From Drosophila persimilis (taxonomy: Eukaryota; Arthropoda; Insecta; Diptera; Drosophilidae), in assembly GCF_003286085.1 (NCBI RefSeq), contig NW_020825298.1:13826001-13890000 (forward strand): a stretch of DNA of 64,000 nt, in the 5' to 3' direction. The position numbers were made by a program, and so were the translations under genes. A model generated the notes under the pieces. It was not told where the DNA came from. It searched no databases and saw only the letters and a list, made by a program, of their open reading frames with translations. This document shows, in pieces, positions 11,377 through 22,552 of this stretch (the stretch's first letter is position 1; every line of letters begins with the position of its first letter).

Positions 11377-14205
11377 CTACGCCTTGCGCCTGATGCCAAT
11401 GAGGCAGAGGACGAAGAAGATGATCGTCCAGCCGGCCATCACAAGGAAACCATTGTAGACCTTGGCATTGGTGATGGACCAGCCCTTTTCGATGACATTT
11501 CGTGCAGATATGGAGGGTATGGTAAAGGGTAATACCATCACCAGATCCTGCAGAAACTGTGGCATGCTCTCCAGGGGCCACAATAGGCCTAAAAATACAA
11601 ATCAAAATTGTTTGAAATGTGATAATTTGGAAAAGAAATTACATTTACTTACCGCAAAGTATAATCATGGGATAGAAGGCCCCAGTGGCCACAAAATTGG
11701 CCTCCGTATGGGATTTGCAAAATACGGAGATGAAGAGGCCTTCAAAAAATAGAGAAATTAAATAAAGTGAGGCCAAAATTTATAATATATTTTTGCTTAC
11801 CAAACAACATGCCACAGAATGCCGTCAGTGTGAGCAGTCCAATCAGTGTCGTTGTATCTCCATTGTTGTAGGTATCGAAAACAATGCCAATGTACATGAT
11901 AACCTCAAACGATTGCAGGGCCATGATTATCAGTTGGGTCAGAAGATGGGCCCACAGCATTTCAGTGGCCGAAACACCAGCCAACAGAGTGCGATCCCAG
12001 ATACCATCCATGCGCTCGGATATGAAAACAGCAGCCGTCATCAAAGTGGCCAAAAAGAAGACCATGCTATGGGGTGGGATTTAAGGATAGTTGAGGCATT
12101 GAACGAATAGATTTAAGAAGGGTTTTTTGTGGCTAAAAGAAAAGATCAGAGGGATCTTCAATCGTGCCTTCTTTTAGTTCCAAAAAGCCCCCTCTGAATA
12201 CTTGGGATAGCAGAAACCAATGGAAAAATGCAATTATGAATTACAGAAAGTTGAAACATTAGAAAAGGAGTCCAGGAAATGATCGGCAGACCGTACTGGT
12301 TCCCTACTCACGTCATTACAACACCGGGGGCACAATACTGCTGGAACTCAATGTCTGCAGTGCCGTAAATGGGTTCCTGGAACTGAACGGGCAATTGCAC
12401 CAGAGCGGCCGAGGCATTACAGTCCTTGACCACGCTACTCATGAACGAAGCGAATTTATCACGGAGTTTGCGTTGAATAAAATATGCCACTTGTTGATCT
12501 GCAAACAGACGAAAGAATATCTCAATTAAGGATACGAAATCGCAGCCTAATCGCAGGTCTCCCACCTGTCATATCGATGTGAACACTCAGTTCCGCATGG
12601 TCCACAGCCCCATCGCTGGCATGGCGTCCGTCTTCGAGGACCGATGATATCGATTCACTAAAGTTGTGGAAGAAATGAATGTAGCCCACGGTGAGAATCT
12701 TTTTGGCATCCCTCAAGGCATCCGATTCGCTGGTATAGTACTTCCTCGTGGCCACATCGTCGCCCAACTCTCGGATGAACCGACAGGAGAGCTTGTGGAA
12801 CTTGCACGTGTCGTTCGAATCGTAAACGGTGACCAGACTGTCGTCGAAGCACTCCGAATAGCTTTTGACCTCGCCCGAGTATATCCCCAATTCGAGATTC
12901 TTTGGGGTTTTGCCGATGGCCAAATAAAAGCAAGACAATTGGATGATGGGAAACAAAAGCATGAAAATGATGCCCCTAAAAAAGAGGATACGTTTAAAGG
13001 GGGGACGGCGATTGAGGCGATTTTTCTACCACTTACGATGGCTGTCGGAAAAGCTGCACGAAATTCTTGGTCATCAAAGCCTTGAGCCGTCCTTTGGTCG
13101 TGAAAAACACCTTCTTTCGATTCTCATTCACCGGCTCGTCGTAGGGAATGGGCGGCTTCTCCAGGCTCAGGCCAGGATCATGGGTATCTATCACTTCTGT
13201 GGGTAGCACAGCTGTTGGCAGGGCCTGCTGCTGATTCTTATTGTGGTCCATTATTTGGGCCAACTCATCCTCATTGCCCTGCCGTTGGCTTAGTATAAGA
13301 AAGGCGTCTTCAATGGACTGTGTGCCGAATTGAATCATGATATTTGTGGGTGTGTCCTCCGCCAAGAGAACGCCATTGCGCATGAGGCCAATCTGTGGGA
13401 GAAGGAAGTGTTTTAGGAGATGTTTTATACCAGAAAGAAGTGAGGTTTTCCTTACACAATTTGCCTGCTTGGCCTCTTCTATGTAATGTGTGGTTATGAT
13501 CACAGCCAATTTGCTATTTCTGGTTGTCTCCACAAGAAAATCCCAGATTCTAAGAGGAAATTCAATGGTTAATCTCTCCGAAATGATCGGCTTCCATCCG
13601 CCACTTACTTCTCACGCAACATGGGATCCAAGCCCACTGTGGGCTCATCTAAAATGAGGAGCTCCGGGTCGTGGATCATGGCGCAGGCAAAGGACAAACG
13701 CCTCTGTTGTCCCCCACTGCATTGTTTGATCATTTGTCGGGCTGGCGGGAGCTGCAGCAACTCCTTTAAGAGCTTGAATTTCTCACGAATCCGCTCATCC
13801 GTCAGGCCGTATATCCGACCAAAGTAAAAGATCGTTTCCTTGACGGTCATCTCCGCGACCAAAGCGATCTCCTGGGGCATGAAGCCCACACGAGAGCCGG
13901 GGACGCCGCTGCCAGGAGAGCCCGGCTTTACGCCCAACACGTTTATCTCGCCGCCATTGAGACGCCGCTGGCCAACAAGGCAGGAGAGAAGTGTGGTCTT
14001 GCCACAGCCCGAGGCACCTAGCAACCCGTAGCTATCGGAAGAAAGTTCTTGAATGTATAAGTATCTGTCGAACTCGAGTCGGAATTTCGTATGCCACTCA
14101 CATGGAGCCACGCATCACGTTCATATTCAGTTGATTGAGCACAATCTTGGGGTTCGATTTGGAGCCATAGTACTTATAGCCATTCCTCACTTCCACGGCC
14201 GCCAT
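11377..14205 (-). CDS. CG11147: ABCH-subfamily half ABC transporter, 9 exons
   Basis: Nine coding exons (14205-14102, 14031-13609, 13549-13456, 13392-13037, 12975-12566, 12498-12312, 12066-11801, 11739-11653, 11588-11377) join in frame to 713 codons including stop. All introns are GT..AG, 59-70 nt except one of 245 nt. The nucleotide-binding domain comes first: Walker A GASGCGKTT at residues 40-48, signature CSGGQQRRLS at 139-148, Walker B LLILDEP at 159-165 and H-loop His197. It is followed by an ABC2-type membrane domain (GIIFMLLFPIIQL first helix) with a large loop and several C-terminal helices, ending IRRKA. This ATPase-first half-transporter layout and the sequence fit arthropod ABCH proteins, which act as dimers at the plasma membrane and are tied to cuticular lipid barriers. 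The symbol rests on synteny with obst-E and recalled CG numbers; the other fly ABCH genes (CG9990, CG33970) are alternatives. An acceptor (TATTCCACAG) at 14231, 26 nt before the ATG, implies a 5' untranslated intron. Confidence 0.93.
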
Positions 14206-14362
14206 CTTGAGAGTTCTCGCTTATGTTTTTCTGTGGAATAATTAATGAAAATTATAGAATTATTTAATTATCCATTGGGTATAAATCAGTTTTTATAGAC
14301 AGGGACAGCGCGTCGAGGGGGTGTTTTGAATGTTGAATGCAAGGAATACGCTTTTGATTTGC

Positions 14363-14394
14363 GATTCCCATTCAATGGGAATCTTCCTTTTATA
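14363..14394 (-). promoter_or_regulatory. Proximal TATA promoter candidate with palindrome, ABCH gene
   Basis: On the minus strand TATAAAAGG occupies 14394-14386. About 3 bp further is a perfect inverted repeat, arms GATTCCCATT (14363-14372) and AATGGGAATC (14374-14383) around a single base. The expected start point, about 30 bp downstream of the TATA box, falls at the far edge of the palindrome, some 160 bp before the transporter ATG. No clear initiator motif is visible, so the start site is inferred from spacing only. Confidence 0.45.
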
Positions 14395-17300
14395 CGATGT
14401 TTGCGAAGGTGCATTTTTTAAGCTGATTAATTATAATTTAAATTTTTAAATTTTTTTAGTTTTTGTTTTTTTTTTTTTATTTTTAGTTTAGTTTTATTTA
14501 TTTAATAATTTGTATTTCTACTTGTTTTTTCTTTTAATTTTTTAAAATTATTAATTAATTAATTTATTTATGAATTATTTATTATATTTATTTGTTGTGT
14601 TTTACTAATTTTGGGGTTTATATATACATATTTTAAGAAAATCCCCTACTGCTTGTGGTGAATGGTCCTCTGTTCGTTTTATTCGAAATGAATGTATCCT
14701 TTCGCTTAGGCGAACATTTGTAACGCAAATCAACGTCATTCACAGTGGAAAATGCTCCCTAGTGGAAAAGTGGTTTAATAGGCCGCCCATCTATGGTGTC
14801 TAGCTTATTCTTAAAGATCGCCCATTTTTTCCGCTACGCCTCTGATATAATCCTCATAAATCACTTGCGTCAACAGAATTCTCATTCTCCTGCTCATTTT
14901 CTTGATTTGGTTATGTATTTTATTGATTTGCTGCCTCTGTTGCCTCTTTATGACATACACGTGCCGTTCTGCTCAAAGCACTTGTCCGATCCATAATTTA
15001 TTTCGGATTTCATTTAAGATACAGATGCTATGTGTGGCATCAATGGGTGCTATGTGTAGGAGTGCTACGGAGTACCCAAAGCGCTAATTAACCAACCCAC
15101 CGCTTGACTGAAAGTGAAACAAAAATCTCTGTAAATTCTATCGGCCAACTAAAGTGGAAGTCTTGGCAGTTCAATAACCTCTTTCTGGGCGAAGAAGATA
15201 CGTACATAGAGAATAAGATACATATACACTCCCATGTATGAGGAGAACCTTTCATGACCAAACAGATTTGGCAGATACAATTTGTGAAGATTATTAGAGA
15301 ATATTCCTCATAAAAGTTACGATTTTCTAGAGTTCCGTCCGTATTGTTGCATGACTCAAAGTGTTTTTGTGGCAAAGATTGATTAGGAAATTGCTCTATT
15401 AAGATGCGATACAGTAGGAGAAAAGGTTGGAGAAAACCAGTAGAGAAAAACCCAAAAGATTTGCTGGAAAATATACACGGTTTTTATGAGGTTTCGTCTG
15501 TTCGAAGCCTTAAAAAACACATTAAACAACTTCATTAAAACCGGGTGAAAAGGTTGATATTAGAATACGAAAATATTTAGCTAAAGACAATAATGAATCA
15601 TCTTTAAAGTTAGTTATTTTTCCACTTTACAGCGTCTAGTAAATGATGAAACAAAAGGGTTTCGTTCCGACTTGAACACAAGGGAAAAGTGTTTTTTTGA
15701 GAGGTAGAACTTTACCTCTGGTCAGGTTTTTTTTTTCCGGATGAATGTAAATTGTAAATTGAGACTTGAGAGGGACAGGCAGACAGACAGACAGACAGAC
15801 AGACACACGCGGAACAATCACAGTGACATCTGATTTGGAGGGGCGGGGGGAGAGACACAGAAACGTCTTGAATAATAAGTGGAGGGGCTATACTATATAG
15901 AATATCTGTGTGCTTAGTACCTATATCTCAACGTCAGAAATAATGCATTCTGAATAAGCAAACACCTTGGAAGTGGACTGTAAAGAGCCGCTGCCGCTGC
16001 TGCTGCTGCAAAATGTAACTCGTGTATCTGATGAATGCGTCAGTGGCGGCTGCTGCTGGCTCTCCAAAAAAAGTGTGAGAAGAATCGTAAATAGTTATAT
16101 GACTGTCAATATGCATCAGGTGGCGGTACTATAGAGTGGGTGAAGAAGCATGTGACGAATGGAAAAATGTATTCGTTTGGTGACCTCTTTTATTGGTTAT
16201 TCCCAGAGCACACGAAAGCGTTTGGTTTTCAAAGGTTTTGTTTACGGATTTTGTATTTAAATTAACGGAAAGCGTTTTGGTGTTCTTTGAAGGCTTTGGA
16301 TGTTTTGCGGAGGAAGAGGAATACCAGGTTTCAACGTAATCCTAACCCGGTAATTATTATCCGATTTTGATGATTTTGGGCATTTAGGTAACGATTATCG
16401 TTATTTGGAACTCTGTGAAGTTTCAGTATCGTATCTTGAAAATTATAGACTCCCCAAGACTTTTACTAGAGGCCGAATTTGTCAAGAGTTTAATTGCCTT
16501 TAAAATTCTCCTTAAAGACCCTCTAAATGTTACCCAAAACCTGTCCCATTCATAACTGACTAATATCCCTTCCCTTTATGGCTCCCCATCATGATCTCAT
16601 ACTTACCTTGCCTTGCCTTTCATTCAATGTTAATTCCTAGATTTATTTAAACAATTTATTATTATGAATATTATTATTTTATTGACTCCCTCCCTCTTTA
16701 TCTTTCTGCCTCTCTTTCTCGTTTGCAATCTCAAAAATTCCCGTATACGATATAGTATGTATTTCTCGTGTGTGACCTTGCTAATCAGACTTTGACCCAC
16801 TTAGAGTGCCGACTCATGTTTTAGTCTCTCAAGCCCCAAAAATAAGCAAGCAACTTCATTGCATTCGTATCTATTTATCTGTTTAGCTCTCTCACATATC
16901 TGTATCTGTATCGATGTCGGTATCTCATAGATACATAATCAAATGCGCCGGCAAAACAACAAAAACACACACAGCCCCATAATAAAAACGCGTTCGTTCG
17001 AAAGTTAAAAGCCCCGAAAAAAAGCAAAAAAATAAAAATAAACACAAAAATTGAGTAAGGTTAGTAACACACCAACAATCGTGGCCATAACTTAATGTTG
17101 TTAACGTTTCTGCCCGGCCCGAATGCCTGCCTGCCTTTTTGTTGGTATTTCTGGTATATCTTTCGCTTGCTGCTGTTTGCTTAACATTGCAGCCGATGAC
17201 GCAAAAGGACAACACAATTTTTGTTCAACCTGATGTCCAGGTGTGTGTTTATTTTTATACATATACGAGTATTTCTTTATAAAGCTGTAATTTTTTTTTA

Positions 17301-19129
17301 TTTAGCCGAAATTGAGAGAGAGGCTTAAACAATTATTGCCCTGAGGGTTCAACCTTACTAAAAGATTAATAAAATGAAAATAGTTTTAATGGCTGAGTGT
17401 TTGCAAAGTGCCTCAGAGGTGGGGAAAAACATTGAAGCGTTTCGGGGAAAACCATTGAAACATTTCGGGGGAAACATGTGCGAAAAAAGGAAAAGAAATA
17501 GGGACCCCGTCCGTTCCCTACTTTCGAACTTTCTTTGCTATTTCCTATACAACTCACTCGTACCATATAAAAATCATCTAATATGAGCTACAGGAATAAA
17601 TTCAATCATATCTGAAGAAATCCCATTTGTTTCCAATATAGATAATATTCTTCACTTTCATTTCAAAGAATATATGTCCCAGTCGGAATATTTTTATCAC
17701 TTTTCATATACCATTCAATCTGTAGATAGTCTTTATCTTTACATCACAAATCGAATTTTTATTTATTATTATTATTTATTGGTATTTATTTATTAATTTT
17801 TTTTATTATTTATTGGTATTTATTTATCTATTATTATTATTTATTAATATTATTTTATTTTTATTATTTATTATTTTTTTTTTTTTTAGAAGAGTCTTTT
17901 TCTTCCTACAGCATCTTCAAAAATCTTGTAAAATTCTCACCAATAAAATATTAATTTCCCATGCTTAATTTCCTCCAACAATATTTTTCCCCTGAGAAAA
18001 AACTTCACAAATCAAAAATGATCAGAAAAAACCCAAAATTAATTAATCAACAAAAAAAAAGCCGCCAAAAAACCTCAGTCACAGAGAAGACGCCACTCGT
18101 CATCAAGGTTGCTGCCAGCAACTGGTTAACGGGGGCTACCGCCGCCGCTGCTGCCACTGCTGCTGACGTTGTAAAGTGGTTCCAAAAAATTGTCTATATG
18201 GTTTATTGATGTATTTTATACGAATTTTCTCGTATGCAAGCACCGCATTTTATTTGCCAAAGAGTCTTTTCGCAATGTTTGCAATGGAGCGGCCCTGAGC
18301 TGCTTAGAAGTGTGGTGTGTGGAGGGTGGATGGTGGAGAGTGGAGGGTGTGTGGTGCCCCCGAAAACTGGAGGTGGGTCTTTCTCAGCACGCCAGAATGT
18401 TCGACTGAGTAATATGCGGCTCGTAAAAAGTAAGTGTACAACGGGCACGCCCCCTTTTGAGCCAACAAGCCCTGGCCAACACGTTTTCTGTTACCTTGAT
18501 GCAGTTTAACGGCTTATTTAACAGGCCAAGCATATCGGCCAAGTCACTAACTAAGACACACAGTTGCGATCGATCGGATCGAATCGAATCGGAGTGTTGC
18601 TGCAGTGTTAGTGGGTATTTAGTTCGTGCAACATGTGGCTCGTGCACCGCCTCTCCGCCAAAACGAAGACCCGCTCTCTTTGCGGCTCTGACGGCTTGCT
18701 TCCTTCTCTCTTTTCGCGGCGTGTCTTTCAGTGTTGTCTTTCTCTTTCTCCGGGCCAGGCTTTTTTGTGGCATGGCCACTTCTTATATAATGGCACAACA
18801 CAATCATTTCGGTCAAGCTGCAACAGTGGTGCGCCACTGTTGCCCCAGCAGCAAAAGCATACAGCACCCAACAACAGCTCTTCGCGGACTGAGCTTAACC
18901 TCATTCACCTTTTGTGCTGCAAGTGGAATATAATTGAATTCTTTGGGAAGTTTCGCCAAGAAAGTGGGTGGAAAACTTTGAAAGGGGAAGCAGAGTTTCT
19001 TTTAAGATTGGCTCATGTAGAAAGTGTTTAAACCCGAATTAATAGGGCTTGAAAATGTTATAACGAGCGGAAAACAGTTTGCTTTGCTCTTCGGAATAAA
19101 TAAGGAATGCATGGTCACTTGCTTTTCTT

Positions 19130-19485
19130 ATTTCAGCTCTTATAGTTGTCCAAACAAGATGAAATTTTGAATAGGATTGGATAATAGTATCATATATCAC
19201 TTCACAAAAATTGGACATAATATCTCGCAAAATATTGAAACCGCAACTAATTTAGTTTCATACAAAAATGATCCCATTAAGCTGATTTTTGGAATTATGG
19301 TAGATAGTAACATCATCTATAACTCTATAAAAAATCAAAGCCATATCTCAGATATAAGGGAAACCAAAGCTGTTTTAGTTATTTTCAGCTGCTATAATGA
19401 TCCAATCAAGATGATTTTGGGAATCACGGTACAAAATACCATCATCTATAAATCAATGAAAAAATCAACGCCCCATCTCTAAAAC
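19130..19485. repeat. Degenerate tandem repeat, about 3 units of 120-130 bp
   Basis: Three diverged copies align on words such as GATCCCATTAAGCTGATTTT (near 19270), GATCCAATCAAGATGATTTT (near 19399) and a weaker CAAACAAGATGAAATTTT (near 19151). Each is followed by a GGTA..ATCATCTATAA-like element and a CATATCTC-like end. The period is near 120-130 bp. Confidence 0.7.
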
Positions 19486-20429
19486 TCTGGACACCACAAT
19501 GTTGCCGGTTTTTCCGCACATGAATGATTTTCGTCTTTTGGTTTTGTTTTTATACTAATTTTAGTTGTCCCCATTGCATGGCATGGAAGTCGTCTCTTTC
19601 TTTGATTATAATTTTTTTTTGCTACTGCTGTGCCGTCTCTTTCTCTGACATTTCTCTGTTTGAGGTAACACATGGCTTTTACTTCTTATTCGAGTTTTCT
19701 GTGGGTTAGCGTTTTGTGTGTCATTTTTTTGCTGCTGTGTTTTGTGTAATTATAGATGGTTGCATGGTAATAATTGTCTTTATAATGGGGCTAGGAGTGT
19801 GAAAAGTATATGAATTATGGCAAGTAGGGGAAGAAATGTGTGTTTCATTTGAGAAATTACTCAATTGAGGAGAGTTGTACATGCTTAAGGCATTTGGCAT
19901 TTATCTGCCCAGAAATGCTTGTGGTTTCAGCAATTTACCCAAATTATCCCCCTCTAGGCATCATCGTTTGGGCTACCAAATTATTTTCCTGATTCCCAAA
20001 ACAATTTCCCTAACGATCAGCCATGTAAAGACATTAGATATCTCCTAATCGATTGCGTGCCTTCATTTAATTGAATTTCCTTGGCCAAATTGATTGACAG
20101 AAAGAGAGAGGAACGGAGAGGTAGATATTTTGCATTTCCCAATATCCCCGGCACTCCCCACTCCCCACTTTATTTTCTGTATTTTTTGTTGTTGTAGAAA
20201 TACAAACAGTGGACAAAATAGTGCTCTATGGATTGCCATTTATGTTTGTAAAAAATTCTGGCATAGGATACCCTATCATCCGGGTATATACCCTATAATC
20301 CAAAGAGTAGATAGACCCTATCTATCAACCATATCCCGTTTCATGCTTCATGCGGCATTGCGCTCAAGTTTGTGCCTTAAGTCTTTCGTTTTTCCACTTT
20401 TCTTCTTCGCCTCTATTTTCCATCATTTT

Positions 20430-20435
<6 letters not shown>

Positions 20436-20467
<32 letters not shown>
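20436..20467. repeat. (GT)n microsatellite
   Basis: About 14 near-perfect GT dinucleotides. Confidence 0.9.
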
Positions 20468-20473
<6 letters not shown>

Positions 20474-21023
20474 TGTGCTTTTCCACCATAAGATAACACA
20501 CAAGCAAGGAAAATACCCCCCAAAAAAACATTTTCTGCTGACTTCACTTTGAATGCGGAAATTTTTGTTTTTGGTGGCACACAAAAAACTGAGATTATAT
20601 TCAAGTTTTTCATACAAATTTGTGTGTATTAAAATATATATTTTATGGTAATCAAATTGCAACAAAATATCATACAAATAATTAATATTTTTGGTTCATT
20701 TTCGATTTTTCACGCTTCAATGGTTATACATATTCCTTTATAAATTATATAAATTCCATTAATCCTTGTTTAATGTCCAATCCTTTGTGGAATCTATCAC
20801 TTTTTTCATCCCTTTAGCACATGGCGACTTTTTTCACTTTTAGTTTTCACAAAGAAGTTTTTATATCAAAATTTCAACACCAGTCCAAAAATGAACATTT
20901 GTTTTCATTTATTTCAACATATTCTTGGCTTAAATTCATGATTTCCACACTAAAAAACGTTTATTCCACTCGAAAATCATGAATAAACCAACATTCCAAC
21001 AATAATCTTGCTAAATTTCGTAC

Positions 21024-21330
21024 CGTATTCAGCGAGTGATTTTTCTTCTATTTCTCTCCTTCTAACTCTTGTTTTTTGGTGTTTTGTTTGTTGCGCACGC
21101 GCGCTTTTTGTGTTGCAATTTTTGGCTTTTCGCTTTTTCGCTTGATTTTTGTTTTTGTGTGTTTGCGTCTCAAGAGTGCTGCTCGGCCTGGCCTTTTCCG
21201 TTTTTCTTTTCACTTCGGCGGTTACTCGCGCGATTCCACTTGGCCCCAAGTGCTGCTCGCAAGCTCCGGTTGACGACTGAAGCAAACCGCCGACGGATCG
21301 CGCACTCGCAAGCTTGACTTTAAGCGCCTG
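21024..21330 (-). promoter_or_regulatory. Candidate promoter and noncoding first exon, probably of the ABCH gene
   Basis: An initiator-like TTCAGTC on the minus strand puts +1 at 21278. The sequence that follows is rich in CAAAA and AAGCG words (GCAACACAAAAAGCG), typical of fly 5' leaders. A possible donor (CG|GTACGA) at 21023 would close a 255-nt exon that could splice to the acceptor at 14231 just before the transporter ATG, giving an intron of about 6.8 kb. No TATA box lies at -30. Just upstream, GATCGTCGATCGTCGACCGT (21363 onward) is a short GTCGA repeat. No other minus-strand gene is in reach, but the link is inference. Confidence 0.35.
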
Positions 21331-22345
21331 ACTTTTGAGCTTTCAGACCAGACCAGACGCCCGATCGTCGATCGTCGACCGTCGGGCGGTGGCGCTTTTT
21401 TTCTTTTCGAAGCCCAACGACAAAAAAAAGTTGAATAAAATGCAAAAAAAAAACCCAGAAGATAGATTGTCTCTGAAATGAAATTTTTAATGCGGCACAA
21501 CACAGCACTTTTTTTTTTACTTCTTTTTTATTTTTTCTCTGCGTGTGTCTGGGGAACTTTTTTTCTTTAGCCGATTTTTATTTCTTCTATTGGCAGGTTA
21601 TTTTGTAATGTACGAGAGATATGACTAGATTTACTTGATTGCACAGTTTTTGGAGGGGAAATCATTTGTCATTTAAGGGGGGAATAAAAAAGGGGTATAT
21701 CTTGAGTAATAGAATAACTTTTAGGCAAAAACCCAAGTGCTATCTGTCAGTTATTGAATGAACTTTCATAAAAAACAATCAGCAAATAAATAGAAAAATG
21801 GTAAATTATTGTTAAATATTACGAGATTTTTTACTCTTCTTAATTTTATCTATATGCTCGGGGAATTTAAGGGGAGAGAAGAAGATCCCATATAAGATAG
21901 TTTATCCTACCATATTGTTTAATATTATTTATGGATAAGCGTTTTTGAAATGGAAAATGTATGTGTAAATGTATGTAAAATGTATGTATGTAAAATGTTT
22001 CATATAATCAATTGCGTTACCTAATTAAAAATAACAAATAAATTCAAAACCTTTCAGTCTCCAACAAAATAGTGCTAAATGGTCTTTGTTTTAAGATATA
22101 CGCTTGAAATAAGATGAAACAAATCTAATATACCCCAATACTCATTTTGAGTATCGGGTATAAAAAGTATCCAATATAACGCAGAAAGACCTTCTGACTA
22201 TAATTACCATAAAACTTTGTTGATTTATGTCTTCAAAGCGAAAAATGTGCCATTAATCTATAATAAAATGTAATTGATAAAGAAGGATCTAAGTCTTCAT
22301 CGTAGAGATCGTTTCAGAAAGGAAAACCCTCTCCGCACTCTATAG

Positions 22346-22380
22346 TATAAATACTGGTATTTTTCCTAACATTTTCAGCC
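22346..22380 (+). promoter_or_regulatory. TATA box plus initiator, plus strand
   Basis: TATAAATA at 22346-22353 is followed by TTCAGCC with its A at 22376, exactly 30 bp from the first T, the usual TATA-to-start spacing in flies. The next ATG (22428) opens only a 29-codon frame ending at 22517, beginning MDSTRTRTNS. No known peptide is recognised. Confidence 0.35.
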
Positions 22381-22520
22381 ACTTTGTTGTAGTCGCTGGA
22401 AGTCTTGGTTTTTAGTCATCCATATTAATGGATTCTACTCGTACTCGTACTAATTCTCATGTGCGACTGGAACCAGTTCCGCAAGAAATAATTAATCGAT
22501 TTAATTCTTATCTTTAAACA

Positions 22521-22552
22521 CTTTTTCTCTCTCTCTCTCGTTGCAGGTATGT
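22521..22552 (+). promoter_or_regulatory. Candidate recursive splice site (ratchet point)
   Basis: A long CT tract ends CGTTGCAG at 22546 and is followed at once by GTATGTAAA from 22547. This is a strong acceptor fused to a plausible donor. A second donor (GCG|GTGAGT) lies about 60 nt downstream near 22605, so an ordinary 60-nt noncoding exon, or an exon-definition partner for recursive splicing, is also possible. Confidence 0.42.

Noticed and set aside
18457-18933. 158-codon plus-strand frame
   Set aside because: No domain, odd composition with Ser/Cys/Phe runs, overlapping open frames on the other strand. Looks like chance in GC-rich DNA.
21596-21610. TTGGCAG|GTTATT as a third ratchet point
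   Set aside because: The acceptor is good but GTTATT is a poor donor.
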